A stretch of DNA of 64,000 nt from Dipetalonema caudispina (taxonomy: Eukaryota; Nematoda; Chromadorea; Rhabditida; Onchocercidae): assembly GCA_013365325.1 (NCBI GenBank), contig JABVXV010000077.1:62001-126000 (forward strand). Direction: 5' to 3'. The position numbers and the translations under genes were made by a program. Positions 14,645 to 28,143 of this stretch are shown here, piece after piece. The first letter of the stretch is position 1, and each line of letters starts with the position of its first letter. The notes below the pieces were generated by a model. The model worked only from the letters and a program-made list of their open reading frames with translations, was not told where the DNA came from and made no database searches.

Positions 14645-17600
14645 TCAGTCAGATTCTGAACAACTTCGGCATTCTGCGGTTATTCGACCTTCAAATATTG
14701 GCAGTATGGCACAATCATCATCAATTATGGTCCACTGATAGGGTGCCGAACAATCTTCACAATCACTTTTGAAAAAAAATCTGAAATATGAAGCTTCTTC
14801 CCTTCTTATTCTTTCAAATTTCAATTATTTGCCTCGAATTAGTCAAGGCTCAGAATTCTCGAAGACGGAAAATCAACAATGAAAACTTGGCCAAAGGAAG
14901 TTTTGAGTATTAATATTAGCATTCAAAATCCTTCGTTCCCAAGCACAATTCATAACATTCAATTACTTTTGCTCAAATGAAATATTTCTTTGACATCCCT
15001 ACTATTTATTTACTTAGGTAATCGTAATTATAATAATCTAAATAAATAACTACGATTATGAATTCGGATCTCAATTCCAATTAATTATAAATTCAGACTT
15101 GTTCATTCTCTACCCATGAATATCACTGGTTTCTAGTATATTCTTTATTTTATAGTATTTATTACCTTTTGGTTGTCTTTGATGAGATACCGAAGCACCG
15201 ACGAAATTCACGAAATGTAATATCACGCATTTCCAACTTGGCCACAAATGGTGCTTCCGCATTTTCTTCTTTATAGGAAATTGCCAGTTGCTGGTTTTTC
15301 GGATAAAAGTTGTTGCTGAAGTTATCACTGAGATGAGATGTCTCTCAAGCTTTATTGTCCTATCAGAATACTCCTAGTAGGCAAACAGACAAACTTACAT
15401 AAACATTGGCCGCTTTTCCTCTTCCTCGAATGGAAATGAACAGTAATAGAAACTGCTAGTTGATGCCTCACTGCACGCTGAAAAGTGGTATTTTAGCAAA
15501 TTCTTGAATTCTTCTCGGAAAACTTCAGAAATTGCTTTCAGTTCAAGAATTCTCCAAGTTATTACATAAATCTGCACGATTTTTCCTCTGAAGGATCGCT
15601 AATACTGATAATTATATCATGCATTTTTGAACTTATGACTCGATAAACATAGCTCAAATTACATTGTGGGAAGGAAATAGTCTGTGTGGACATTGCCATA
15701 TGACGTGCTTTTTCAAAAAGGGCTGCGCGATTGACGATATTAGCGGATTCAGAACTACAGAAACCAGAACTATCCGAATACCGATGTCCACCATAATCAT
15801 TGCTGGAATATATAACATTCACTTAATTTAAAAGTAGTACATAAAAATTACAGAGATTTCTTGGTGTTATATGTGTCTTACCAATGAAATGTTTACTTAC
15901 CTGGACAGTGGCGTTGTACTGCGCAAGCTATGCAATCCATGACTTGCAGAACAGTTATGGTAGTCCTTCAAATTAACACCGCCGGGAGGTGGGGCAAAGC
16001 CATGTCGTCCGTATGGATTCGACATACTACTAACGTGAATAGTATTTGTGAAGCGTATCGGTGATGCGGATACTGAAAGAAGAAACGCATACCCCTTTTA
16101 CCACAGATGCTTGAATTGGAACTTATTATATTCGTACCATGATTCCGCAATATTTTTATTATGGTACTACTGCAATATGATATTTACATCCCATTGTTCC
16201 AGTTTATTAATACTGGAAATGGAATTCATAGATTTCTGGGGATTTTGAGGAAAAAAGGGTGACTTGATCTACGTTTGTCCTCTTTCGGATTCATATCACA
16301 TTCAGCATTCATCTTTTGTTCATACTTATCCAACGAATCATTGCTTATCACTGAATCAACTTCATCATTCCCTTCCGTCGTTACTGCCAGCTGCTCCAAA
16401 TCTCTGCAACTAAGAAATATCATATCGTATTTGACAAAAAATTCGACAATCCTGCATACCAACTTTAAGTTTTACGTTGTTACAGATTATGTATCACGAA
16501 ATGCGCAAATAGTAAAGCAGGAAAGTACCCATAATACCACGGTAATAAACTTATCTATGATTGTCGATGTGAAGTTCCAGATAACAGGGCAATTTCACAG
16601 ACCGTTTTAGAAAACCAAAATTCGGTGGGAGATGGAAGAATAAAGAAAAAAAGAGAAAGGAATTAAACAAACCTTGCAAATATTTCAATTCCAGTTTCTT
16701 GTTTATACTGCTCCAAACGGTAAGCGATTTTATCTAGTTTACAACGCAAAATTTCCGAAAACCGTTCTCTTTCTTCTGGACGTTGATGTTTAAAATCGCT
16801 ACCGTCCGGTGGGCAGGTGAGTAATGTTTGCTGTTGTTGTTGATGCTAAAAATAAATGAATTTTTTCTTACCACTACCAGATCCGTTCCTTAGCAATTTC
16901 ATAAACAAAATCTTCGTGCAAGAGGAAAAAATAATGCGGATTTCAGGAATTGACGAAGCCGACCGTCGCTGAAATACAGATGTAGATCTTGAAGTTGCTA
17001 TTTTAAAAATATTTCATACGACAAGAAGGGATGTGATTTTAAAAAAAATTTCAGAAAAGCGAAAGTTTTCTTCTTCTGTCTAAAAGTCCATCTAATGGAA
17101 TCAATTGAAGGTGATTGTCGTATTTTGGAAATTTAGTCAGAAGTGAACATTTCTGCTTTGCTGCTTCTTTATGTAATGTAATCGACAATTTTAAATATAT
17201 GACAAATGCAGTACTAATAGAGAAGAAAAGAGAAATCCTACTACAATTTTCATTCATTTCTTTTCTGGCAACACGAAATTTCCATAAATATCATTTAATA
17301 TAATACGAATGAAATGGCAGTGAATGAAGAAGTAATTAATAACAAGCTAATTAGTCTCATAGCCACTAGTAAGCAACAGAAAAAAAGTAGACATATTACT
17401 ACTGAATGATGAATAACGGGATGATTACTTACTCCATGAACCCTTTGTAGCGGTAGCCGTTCCGAATGACGCTTCGAACTACTTCGTTTATTCCAGCTGT
17501 CTTCACTTGAAACAGCGCTGCATGATATAGAATCACGTGAATCACGCTTACTTACGTATTGTATGGCGACATTTCTCCTTGGTGGCTTCCACCTGAAACA

Positions 17601-19987
17601 ACTTCATTTGGTATAAGTCGATTCATAGAAATTTTCGAGCATTGAAAAGGATATATGGAATATCATACATTTCCGAATTCCGATACAGTTCTTGAAATTA
17701 TGAAAAATTGTTATCATGTATGTGTAATATATTGAAAATAATTAGTTTACTTTTTCCAGATTGAATTTCGACTACCGAATCTTATTGAGATGTTATCACT
17801 TGTTGAAGCGCATGCATGACATCCAGTCGAACAAACTGTCGGATCGTTTTCATTAGATGCGGAAACTGCTGCTGGCTCAATAAGTTCCGCATTTTGATTC
17901 AACAGCTGATAATAAAATGAATCCAAAATCAATATTCAAGACTAATAGTAATTTTAATCCTAAAGTAATTTCCACGTGAAATTCTGTACGAAAAAGCATG
18001 AAACCTAAGTTGTCAGATAGGTGATCCGAATGAAATATTTGAGAGACACAATTAAAAAAATGCAAGGATCAATGCTTCTCCACAATTAATTATTATAAAA
18101 AGCAATGGTGAAATTCCATCCAATTAAATATAATTAATTTTTGTGATGTCACAAGAAGGGATCATTTGTACTATAAAAATTATTTGTTAAGAATGATTCA
18201 TAAATAGCCCCATTTTGCATTTTATTTATAATTTCAATAATCCGAACGTAGTATTCACCACATTTTGCAGCTGTAGTATCAGACTTTCAATTACTCAATA
18301 AATTAATTCATTTTCGCTCTGAATCTTCTGTAGATTATATTTTTCAGTACTGGAAAAAAAAGAATTCAATCAGATTGTTTTTCAAAAGACAACCATCGAA
18401 GCTTCTGTAATCCATTTTTCCGGCTATTGTCTGGTAACGTTTACTTTTAAGTTTTCTCACTGAAGACATTCAACTTAATAATTCTGTGTCACATGTAGCG
18501 ATCAGATGAGGTGATGGACACACCTGTCACTTCTAATATTGCGGTATCCAAGATTCAAAATGGTACTTACATTATGAAAATGATCAGAATTAACAAAAAG
18601 TGCGTGTTGCTTGCGCAAATAAGTAAGCAATTCCTCTTGACAGGGCTCGAATAAATTGCCGTGCGGTAGTTTGCTTGAAGATAAAGAATGAATCCGTTCT
18701 GACATTTCTCTTCTGATAGTATCAGGAAGGAATGTACACGTGCCACTACGTATGCTGCAATAAAATATAAGTAAGTGAAATATTAACGCATTCCTCGCGG
18801 AGTACAGAAGAACAAAAAGGAATTCGTAAGTGACGAAAAAAGCAGAACTATTCAAGCGAGCAATGGAGTAATTCCAACTGAAATGTTGCTGAAAAAATTA
18901 TTTTAAAAAAACCTTATATATTTGCGATGTATTTTGCATGCTATTTCGGCGCATTTTGGATCATTACGTTCTATTAAATTCCTATAAATAGAAAAAATAA
19001 ACAAAAATTACCGGACATCACTTTCCTGAAAAAAGAATGAAAAACGGTTTTGTATTAAAATTGTCTCGCTGCTGACGATGATACTGAGACAATTAACAGA
19101 AATTTTTACGCTTTCTAAATGACTTATACAAATGTAATCGATTGATCAAAAACAAGTGAAAAAGCTTTCTTTTTGCCCATTGCATGAAAATTGTGCAAGG
19201 AATTTGAACTTATGCATGATCTTTTGAAATCCAAATTTAAACGTTGGAATTTCGTTTTGACAAAAAATCTTTCTTAAATATTTCAAAGTTGAAAACAATT
19301 CAGTAAGACGATTATACTATCTTTTTTAGCAAGCTGCCAACAACCGTCAGCAGAATTCGTTTCTTTTTTATATCTTAGAAGTTGTAAGCAAGTCAGAAAA
19401 CATTGTTACTATTTGTTGGCTAGTAAGCCAACATTTCATTTCCTCAATGGATAATTAAATTGAAATTTGAAAGTTTTCCACACACACGCACAGGTCTGTG
19501 AAGTTTTAGAATTTTTTAAAAAGACTAAAAGTGAGAAAGTTCAAACCATCGACAACTTGACCAACAAAACAATATTAGAACATATTCCGGAATTAATCGC
19601 ATGTTCTCCGGTAACAATTACTACTGTGTCCTGCATGCAGATGTATCTTGCTTATCGGATCAAAGAATGGGAACATTTTCCGAGTAAGAAATTTATACAG
19701 GAAACTTTTTCAGACCCTGTCATGGTCGTATTTTCAAATTTCTATCAGACTAAAATTCCCAAATTTCAATTTAATCATCCATAACTCTGTATATCAAAAC
19801 TCAACAAATATAGAAATAAATAAGTATATATGTTTATATACTTGAAGGCTTTGATAGCAAAGTATAAATCGATGGAATCAGTTAGTCTCGTGTCATCATC
19901 TTTGAACCATTCCTTGAAGGCTTCTAAAGCAGAAGCATCTTCTAGGATACTTTCCAAACTGCTGGACCAAGTCATACATCCATCCAT
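14645..19987 (-). CDS. pry-1: Axin / PRY-1 Wnt-pathway scaffold (RGS + DIX)
   Basis: Cytoplasmic scaffold of the beta-catenin destruction complex, a negative regulator of Wnt signalling. Twelve exons: 19842-19987, 18913-18981, 18571-18754, 17751-17905, 17433-17592, 16673-16845, 16273-16403, 15901-16072, 15566-15802, 15399-15470, 15166-15327, 14645-14780; total 1,797 nt, 598 aa. RGS domain at residues about 7-133: WSSSLESILEDASALEAFKE, then IACKIHRKYI and LFEPCQEELLTYLRK, ending LFVNSDHF, in Axin RGS order. A helix at about 260-285 (RFSEILRCKLDKIAYRLEQ) follows a CPP motif and resembles the Axin beta-catenin-binding helix; this is inferred. DIX domain at about 510-595: PFVAKLEMRDITFREFRRCF, FFFKSDCED and AILPIFEG, split over the last two exons. 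ATG at 19987 lies 5 nt after an acceptor (CTTTACAG), fitting trans-splicing. An axl-1-like paralogue is possible; having both RGS and DIX supports Axin strongly. The 15399-15470 exon is the weakest part of the model. Confidence 0.93.
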
Positions 19988-20679
19988 GAAATCTGTAAAG
20001 GAACTGTGTTATTCTCGTATCGCTCACATAGGAATGACGTGAATGACGAGAATAAAATAACTAATTGCTGAAGGTAGAGCCTAGTCCTACATCTCCAAAT
20101 ATTACCATATACGACTATCCATAACTCGTTATTGTTGGATTTCAAATTACACTACTCGAAACAGACAAGATTCTATAATTCGAATGGATTTACCATTATT
20201 TTTTTTGGCAGAAGACAGTTTCAATTCCAAAGAAGGCAAAAATTTATGATTCATAATATTTTGAATATGATTTGAGAGGGAGTTTCATCTAAATTCAGAA
20301 GACTCAAAACAACAGAGGACTATGAAAAACCAGAAGCTTCCACGAAAAAAACAATATAATCTGGAGGATGCATAAGTTCGGAAAACTTGTAGTAAATGTA
20401 AGAAACCTAGTCGGATATGGAAAGCTCGAAATTTCATATGAACTGCTTCGACAAAAAAGTTTGAATACATACCATTTTGTTGTGAGCGTTCAAAAATGGA
20501 AGACACTTTGTGATTCAGTGCACCTTTTATTCATTAAAAAATTCTGTTGGCGGGAGCCATCAGAGAGTTATCTGTGGGCTGAGAAACATTAAAGAGAAGC
20601 ACCGAAACGAGTTCTTCAACAATGCGCCCATCAAAATAAATGATTCAGTCGATCGGTCGGTTGGCCGGATGGAAGGGAC
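19988..20679. other. Proximal upstream region of pry-1
   Basis: About 0.7 kb of AT-rich DNA between the pry-1 start and the tetranucleotide repeat. Short open frames on both strands overlap here without homology or splice support. Likely holds the pry-1 promoter, but I see no named motif. Confidence 0.5.
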
Positions 20680-20680
20680 G

Positions 20681-20727
<47 letters not shown>

Positions 20728-20921
20728 GGATAGGTAGATAGATAGATGAATAGAGGGATAAATAGATCGATGGATGGATGGATGGATTGATGGATCGATG
20801 GATAGATGAATTGATGGATGGATGGATAGATGGATGGATGGATGGATGGATGGATGGATGGATGGATGGATGGATGAATGGATGGATGGATGAATGGATG
20901 GATGGATGGATGGATGGATGA
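20680..20921. repeat. Compound GATA/GATG tetranucleotide satellite
   Basis: About 240 bp of tandem tetranucleotide. It starts as nearly pure GATA (20681-20727), passes through interrupted GATA/GATG, and continues as GATG/GGAT with scattered one-base variants to about 20920. Read on the minus strand it is open in more than one frame (Ser-Ile-His-Pro repeats); that is an artefact of the 4-base unit, not a gene. It lies 0.7 kb upstream of the pry-1 start codon. Confidence 0.95.
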
Positions 20922-21960
20922 TATATTTGTAGGCTGGTTGGTTGGTTGGATGAATGGCTGTATGGGGCATACAGCAGAAGGACGATAAAACTTCTCATTT
21001 TTGAAAGTTTATTTTAAAAATATAAAAATAAATTAATAAAGGAAGATAGCGATAATAAAGTGTTTCTTCAAAGAGCATCGAGTTTGAATATATTCATCCC
21101 ATTTTACAGTCTATTTATTGGAAGAGATGAATGAGGTAAAGGAAAATTAATCATTGAAAAGGAATAAGTCATTCAAAGTATTCCGGAAGAAATCAGAATG
21201 AGATAGAGGAGGTAGGTGCTACTATCAAAAAAAAGGTTCCCTTAACGGTGAAAGGAAATTACTATGTAAATAAGGCTTATTATTAAACAAATGAAATTAT
21301 CACACAGCTGAAATTCAGCCAACAAACAAAAGGAACTTTGCCAAGCGAACAAAATCACTACTTTGTCAGTTAAATCATATTGTTGCAAGGAAAATATACC
21401 AAGCAAATTACCTTCCCCAGCAAATAGAATTTATTAAATGGAGAAAAAGTACTACGCAAACAAGAATTTACCCAATATTTAGCTTCATCACAGAGTTAGG
21501 GCTAGTAAGCTTAATATTACCCTCAAAAGTTAACAATGGATAAAACTTGAAATGACTAATATATGCAAGTTAGAATAAGGAGAGTTTAGAGAAGAAGTAG
21601 ATTGAAGGTGCAAAGAGACGTTTGTTGTTCAATTCAAAACTATCTGAAAAAGATTTTCAAAGCGAAAGAGAATTCTCAGACAGAAAAGTACCTGTAACTA
21701 AGTAGAACAGACATTTCAACCTTTGTAATTGAATATTCAATTGCTAGGGATGGCATTTACTCAAATGGAAGGAACAGCCGGTTGGCTAACAACCGTATAT
21801 CAGAGCAGAGCCGTAAATAGCCAAACAACTTGCTTCCACGCTATATTACACGGCTTCTAACCATAGACGTGATCAGTAATGAACGAACTCTTATTAGATC
21901 GACAGTTGTAGACAAACACAAACATTGATGGGAAGAAATGAAATTGGAAAACAAGGGGTA
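20922..21960. other. Intergenic, no gene seen
   Basis: About 1 kb of AT-rich sequence between the tetranucleotide and GGA repeats. No exon-like open stretch with convincing splice sites or homology. Confidence 0.5.
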
Positions 21961-21963
21961 ATG

Positions 21964-22040
21964 AAGGAGGAGGAGAAGGAGGAGGAGAAGGAGGAGGAGG
22001 AGGAGGAGGAGGAGGAGGAGGAGGAGGAGGAGGAGGAGAG
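21964..22040. repeat. (GGA)n purine-rich trinucleotide repeat
   Basis: About 75 bp of GGA/GAG units with a few AAG interruptions, all purine on the plus strand. It translates as poly-Glu on plus and poly-Leu or poly-Ser on minus with no flanking gene, so I treat it as a simple repeat. Confidence 0.95.
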
Positions 22041-22271
22041 GAAGAAGTACTGTTGTAAGGTTGGGACTGATGGAGATGACGATGGTGGAGGCGGTACTGT
22101 CTTTGAAGTATAAGGCGGCATTTTGTGGATTATTAGAGGTGCGATGGCGGGTGACATCAAAAGAGTTCTCACTTCCCCTTCTCTCGAAACCTCTTTTGAA
22201 CGTATTTCTCATTTTGATCAGCAACTATTCAGCATCTATTCACCTTCCCTTACCCTTTTTTCCTTCCTCCT

Positions 22272-22277
22272 TTTGCT

Positions 22278-22312
<35 letters not shown>

Positions 22313-22313
22313 C
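22272..22313. repeat. (CT)n dinucleotide repeat
   Basis: About 40 bp, mainly TCTCTC units, pyrimidine on the plus strand and 230 bp past the purine GGA tract. No coding context. Confidence 0.92.
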
Positions 22314-25300
22314 CCATTCAAATCTTTAAGCTTTAAAACTATTACTAATAGCGACAGCAATGCAGTAGTAATAGTAACTCCAAGATATGTTGATCCGTCG
22401 GCACTTTTCATCTCTCCAACACTATATGTCCTGCCGCCGATCGCCATTTCCTCGCTTTCCGGCTCGAATCTCTACGAGTTGAGTCGTTGCCACCGCTTTA
22501 CTTGCCTTCTTCCTCATCCCACAGTATAATTGCATTGGAATAATATTCTTTTCTTTCAGTGCTGTGTAATTCATTCATTAACAACCGATTTTAAGATAAA
22601 AGGAACAGATAAATTCATTGACAGGAAGAATCACCGTAATCAGTGATGACCACTGACCGTCATTAATGTACTTCTCAAAGGTCATACAAATATGATGTCC
22701 TTTCACATACAAAGTGTGCTGTATACGGGAGAAGGAATATATGAAGGGAAAATTTTCGAAATTAATATTAGTAGAAGAGATACTGAGAAATGGAATAACC
22801 ATTATTATTAGTTATGATAAAAGAAGTGTGGAAAAGATGTGAAAGAATGATGAAATGTAATGAATGAGTGAGATGGAAGGAAGGAAAAGAAGTGGCCAAA
22901 GTGATTAAAGAAAGAAAGGAAACGATGAGGGAATTGAATCATTAAAAGGAATTTTGTGAAAATGTAAAAGATGAAAATTAGATTAAATAGGGAAGAGCGA
23001 AATTAATAACGAACGATTTGTCCATCCATGAAGAGTGGTAAGCAGTCTTTCCGAGATTGTTCCCGGGAAACCGTGGATAATAATAATATCATATTAAGGA
23101 AGGTAGTATACAGCTAATGTTCATCACTTTTTCCCTCAAATTATTATAATCGATAGTTTGAATCCCCGCAAATAAAGCTAGTTAAGAAGGCTGATAGTGG
23201 TGGTGACATTTTAGACTCTCTTCTTTTCCTCTTTCTCTCTTTCTTCACATAGTTAAACCAAAATGTCCAAGCGATCGATCTTTGAGCTGTCAAATAGAAG
23301 GACCAGGCTTAGCCGGCAGAAAGGGAGAATATCGTCAACTTGACCACAAAGTCAGCTCTGCTTAGGGGTCAACGTCCTAATATCAACAATGGTCAACGAA
23401 TATCGGATAGGTTTGTTTCATCGCGTTGTAGTGAGCCAATGTGAAACAGCTTATATTAAGGTGGACATTGGACACTGTTTAATTCCATTGAAAAAGTTCG
23501 GAAATAAAATGATGTTCATTTCTTGAGATGGTGGAAGATTGATCACTAATTTCTAAAAATAATTAACAACTACCACATTTTTCTGTGCATTTCTTTTGAT
23601 AAGCAAAAAAAAAAAACGGAAAATTTTTTAACTCAATGCAGCGATACAAATTTTTCAGCAAATCTTTTAATTATTTTATTGGGAAAAAAAATCTATTATT
23701 TTTGATTGGTAATCAGTAATTCAGTACATGAAAGGTATGAGAATATTCCCTAAATTATCAGTTAGTCATCCGGTCATGAAATTAGTAGGAGATGCTACCA
23801 AGTTTACTCTGAATTATTCTCGAGGAAATGGTAGGAGAAAATTACCGATCATAGGATCACCCTCATTAACACATTTAAGAAGAAAAAACCAAAGATGAAT
23901 TGTCAAGTGCCACTCTTTCATTTCTTCCATTCCTCTATGGAAGGATATCAAATAGTCCGACATGATGCCACAATATTGCATAATGTTTACAAAGTAAACT
24001 ATGCATTCAGTTCCTTTAAGCGGGACATTTCTGGATTAAGAATGATTCGCTTTGAGGAATTATATGATCAGACAGATACAGTTTTCTTTTTTCAATCCGC
24101 CTTATTACTATCAGGAGATGAAATCTGAACTGTTAAAAAAAAGAAACGCTGGAAATGAATAGTTTTTGCAATTGAAGCTTTGAGAAGAAATGCCAGGAAC
24201 CCCACGATCTTATAAATGCAAATCTTTTTAGTCTTTGTGGAAAAAAAAGCTATTATTTTTGAATATTAATTAATAGTCAGGAATTCTACAATTTTGCTCC
24301 TTTCAAAGTTTTATTTGCCAACGAAAAAGGTTACTCACTTTATGAACTTAATTCATAGTTATAGAAGCCAACCTTTCTTTTATTAAGTGACCTTAAATAT
24401 AGTGAATTTTAAGCGATTTCTCCACGATAAGCAGTTGACAAATAATGATATGCAACTATTGTACAACATTTCATTACATATTTCAGTATTTCGATATGAA
24501 GATGTTCCAAGCGTTCCTTTTCATTTCCCTTTGTAAGCACAATGATAGAACAGCTGACAGAGCAGAATTAGCTTTCAAGAGAAAGGATAAAACATATTAA
24601 AATAATATGCATCAATTCAAATTAAATAGAACATGTAACTTAAAATACAATCTATTCAATCAAAAAACTGAAATATGAACAAAGAAACTTGAAGGATCAT
24701 CTTTTCATGTTTCCTATTTCAATTCAATTTTTGGCTTGATTAACTGTATATCTCACTTATTTCAACAGTCAATTAATCCCATTAATTCTATTCATTTGTT
24801 TAGATTACTAATAATACTGACACGCTAATATCTTCCCCTTTTTTTTAGCGTATCAACAGAAATTCGACTACTTTTTCATTCTCTGTCAAGTCAAATTTCG
24901 CAGGATAGTGTATGCATGCTTTGCTTCAATTTACAATTTGCAGTTATTTCGAAGTGGTTGGAGTAACGATATCAAAAGAAATAAATCAAAGATAACATAG
25001 GAATGGTTGAAAACAAGGCATAAGGTTGGTAATAACCTATTAGGACGAAAATCAGCACTACTGAAGATCGATTACCTTCACAACTGTGTTCTAAAGGAAG
25101 AAGAGAAAAGGAGGATGGATGAGAAGGAGTGCTTGATGAAGTATCAATCTTTTTCCCTTTCCTTTCCTCTTCTGTCGGCGTGCAGGATCCTTTCAGGAAA
25201 CTAAAAGCTAAGGTTGATTGGTCTTTCTAAACCCTCTACCCTTTCTAGTCATGCATTGGTCATCTCTTGCAAATGTAGTAATAGCCCCAAGAGGAGACAA

Positions 25301-27553
25301 AGATGGAAAAGCTAAAAGCTAAAGCTAACAATTGGAAGGAAAATTCAAGCGAGCAAACCAAATCCTATTTGTCTTCTAAGATTTTGCCTCAGAGGTATAG
25401 CAAGCAACCCTCTAAATAATGTATGCATGTATATCGTTATCATTATCATTACACCATATATCTTTATCATCATAATAGAAATAAAGTAGCTAACCTTGAG
25501 CGATTGTTACGTCTATCATTACTACACTACTATCCCTCACTCCATTCATTCTACCATTAGCGGTAAAGCATGGAAAACGGAATTAAACATCCATTTAATT
25601 TTATTTAAACTTCTTATATCAAAAATCCTCATCTGTCAATATAATATTGAAGTGCAGGCCTTTGCTGAATCCACCAAAAGTTTAAATATGGTAAACTGAT
25701 CAGAAGTAAACATCATAAGCCCATGTCTGGCATCATTTTACATCCTGCTACCACCATTCGAACAAAAGCTGTTTCGAATGTCGGATGACAGATTTGAATT
25801 TAGAGGAATGGAAATAAATTCGGATAGATGAAAATAAAGTTAAGTCCAATAGCACTGAATTGACGGACGTTATTCAAGTGTTACATTTATGATTCGGTAT
25901 AGCCTGAGCTTATGCAATTTTTGTACACCTGAAATAATTTATTCCCAAAATAGCTAACAAATAGCAGAAGTAAGAATCAGAGAACGAAAAACTTTTTATT
26001 TCAAAAGGATAGGAATGATCACATCAATACAAAGAGTGAAATAAGTGTATTTCAATTGTGAGTATTTCAATGACCGAAAAAGAGAAATGGATATAATAAC
26101 GGTGATAAAAGCTGTGATAGAAACGAAAGTATAGGTAATCGTTGAGATGAGAATTATATGCAATCTACTTCAACTTTCTAGTTTTAATTGGGAATTCAAA
26201 ACCTCTCTCTTTCCCTTTTATCTTTCTTTTTTGGACAAAGATCACAGTGGTGAGGAATGAAAACTCTGGACCCCAAACCATTTGCGCTCCTAATTTGGCT
26301 ATTTCATATATTCGCAAATAAAAATACATACACATTTGCATAAGCAATCACATCACATATCTGGAAGATTAATTGTTGGAATTTGAATATGTCAGAAGAA
26401 TATAATAGTGTTAAAACTTCATAGCACCTTAGTCACTTTCAAAATTGCAGACTATCTAAATGCAACACCGTGGTGATAAGTCCCGTAGCACAGATCTTGC
26501 CGTAATAGTCCTATTGCAAATGACTGATATGACATTTATAGAGTTTCGGGAGGGAACAAAATTTACCCACCAATCCTGTTCTCCTTCAGTTAATCCTTTG
26601 TTATTCGATTCGGAGTCATTAAAGAAGAAAGTAATGTTGATGAAAATTCGTTAGTTTCACAAACATGATGAATTTCAATCTGAAATTGATATCAGTCCTG
26701 TAACCGTTATATAAGGATTGCCAGTTGTTCGTACTATCACAGTTCAGTCCATCAACAAAAAATTATATTTACATGTAATTCATAGATAATTCGTAGTGTT
26801 GTTAACAATAGCTGTCGTGAACTGCTTTGATGAACGGATGGTTTATTTGGAAATTGGGAGAGTATCAACACAGTTCTTCTAAAGCCCTAAAGATTATTTA
26901 AAGATATTTAAATTTGCATATGAGTAATGACTACGAACAGCTTGTAACCATAAAGAGACAAACGGTAATCTTTTGTGGATTATGCACCTCACAACAGGGT
27001 GTGCCCGACAAAGAGCTGATAAACGATCGTTGGCGGTGCACTTCAAAGACGATCGGAGGGAAGGAAAAGAAAGAGTTGTAATTAACGAAGAGTGTTGTGC
27101 TATCGGCTTACTAATTTGCGGCAGATTCTTTCATCTATAGATTAGCTTAACATGTATGCATAATCTGAATCAGTTAAATGATCGAAAATATGTACGGACG
27201 TAAACTGAAAGATCCGGTCTGTCTATCTCAAACGATCGATCACTACACATGCATGACGATGTTCTACTCTCCAAAAAATCATTAGACATCTGCTTTCGCC
27301 ACTATTTCAAACTAAGTTAGCTTAATATTTGTACTTTTTATTAACGTCAAGCTTAGTGAAACACATCCATTGGCACAGCAACATAGTGCCGAGCATTGCT
27401 ATCCGATACAACGAAAGTTCACAAAATCCTGACTGTAACATTATTCAAGGCAAGCAGGATTTCTTAATATAACACTTCCAATAAGAGTAGTAACTACCCG
27501 AGGTACAAAACTCGAGTAATAAGATCTCAAGTCACACTTCTACTGTCTGACAG
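22314..27553. other. Long intergenic stretch between pry-1 and clp-1
   Basis: About 5.2 kb without a gene I can support. Open frames near 23900-24125 and 25010-25200 look like chance. At 23272 an ATG follows an acceptor-like TTCACATAG and opens 26 codons that end without a usable donor. Three GGTCA-type half-sites cluster at 23334-23398. Several ACGATCG motifs occur between 27030 and 27240. This region could hold distal pry-1 enhancers; that is a guess from position. Confidence 0.45.
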
Positions 27554-27713
27554 AACCAAGGTGGCGGATATATTGGCGAGAGTGATTATCCAATCCTTTT
27601 TTTTGGCTTTTCTTGTTATTCTGTTTTCAATTCCTAAAATACAAAATGCTCTTGCTGATCCCCAAATTCAGGGCCAGGTTCAATTTGAGAGATTAGATCC
27701 TAGTTTGAAATGA
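27554..27713 (+). CDS. Candidate terminal exon of a small secreted/membrane peptide (unrecognised)
   Basis: After a good acceptor (CTTCTACTGTCTGACAG, ends 27553) one frame stays open to TGA at 27711-27713. It encodes a 20-residue hydrophobic run (FFLAFLVILFSIPKI), then NALADPQ and a short polar tail ending RLDPSLK, i.e. signal-peptide or membrane-anchor shape followed by about 20 polar residues. The open frame reaches back to about 27468 but has no ATG, so a start would need an upstream exon that I could not find. The T-rich DNA makes a chance hydrophobic segment quite possible. Confidence 0.25.
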
Positions 27714-28143
27714 TGATAATGCTGGGCTGTAGCATTTTCAACTGCAGTACATTTAAATAAAATTAAACAAAATTTATGTCACAACTAAGAAAGCGAAAAT
27801 AGACAGACACATAGGTAAAAATACGAAAAGTACTAAAAAATATTCGGAAATATTATGGACTATCTGCTATCAGTTCCATTATTTAACACGATCAATGTAG
27901 CATAATCCTTGTATATTACTTATAATTATATTGGAATTTCGTAAAAACTTTTCCAAACTTTTACACGAAACGTTGATAAAAGATATTTTCAATAAATTTC
28001 CTTTTTCGTTCCTTTCTTCCGCTATGATAACAGAAAACATCTTCGAGAAATGGTAAAATGAGAAAAAAGTCACATGAAGCAATTCTCTTGCGAAATGCTT
28101 TATTGTGTGGTTAGTCTATCGTCCAGTATTCTGTTCCAGATAT

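Noticed and set aside
19467..19784. 105-residue plus open frame inside pry-1
   Set aside because: It lies in the first intron of pry-1 on the opposite strand; AT-rich residues, no splice or homology evidence.
20560..20998. Long minus open frames with Ser-Ile-His-Pro repeats
   Set aside because: They are translations of the GATA/GATG tandem repeat; a 4-base unit without stops is open in several frames and there is no unique flanking coding sequence or start.
21841..22224. Minus open frames rich in Leu or Ser, and plus poly-Glu frame
   Set aside because: They read through the GGA repeat; the non-repeat flanks have no splice sites or recognisable protein.
23272..23352. 26-codon ATG frame after an acceptor-like site
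   Set aside because: No usable donor or second exon, no signal peptide, too short to support.
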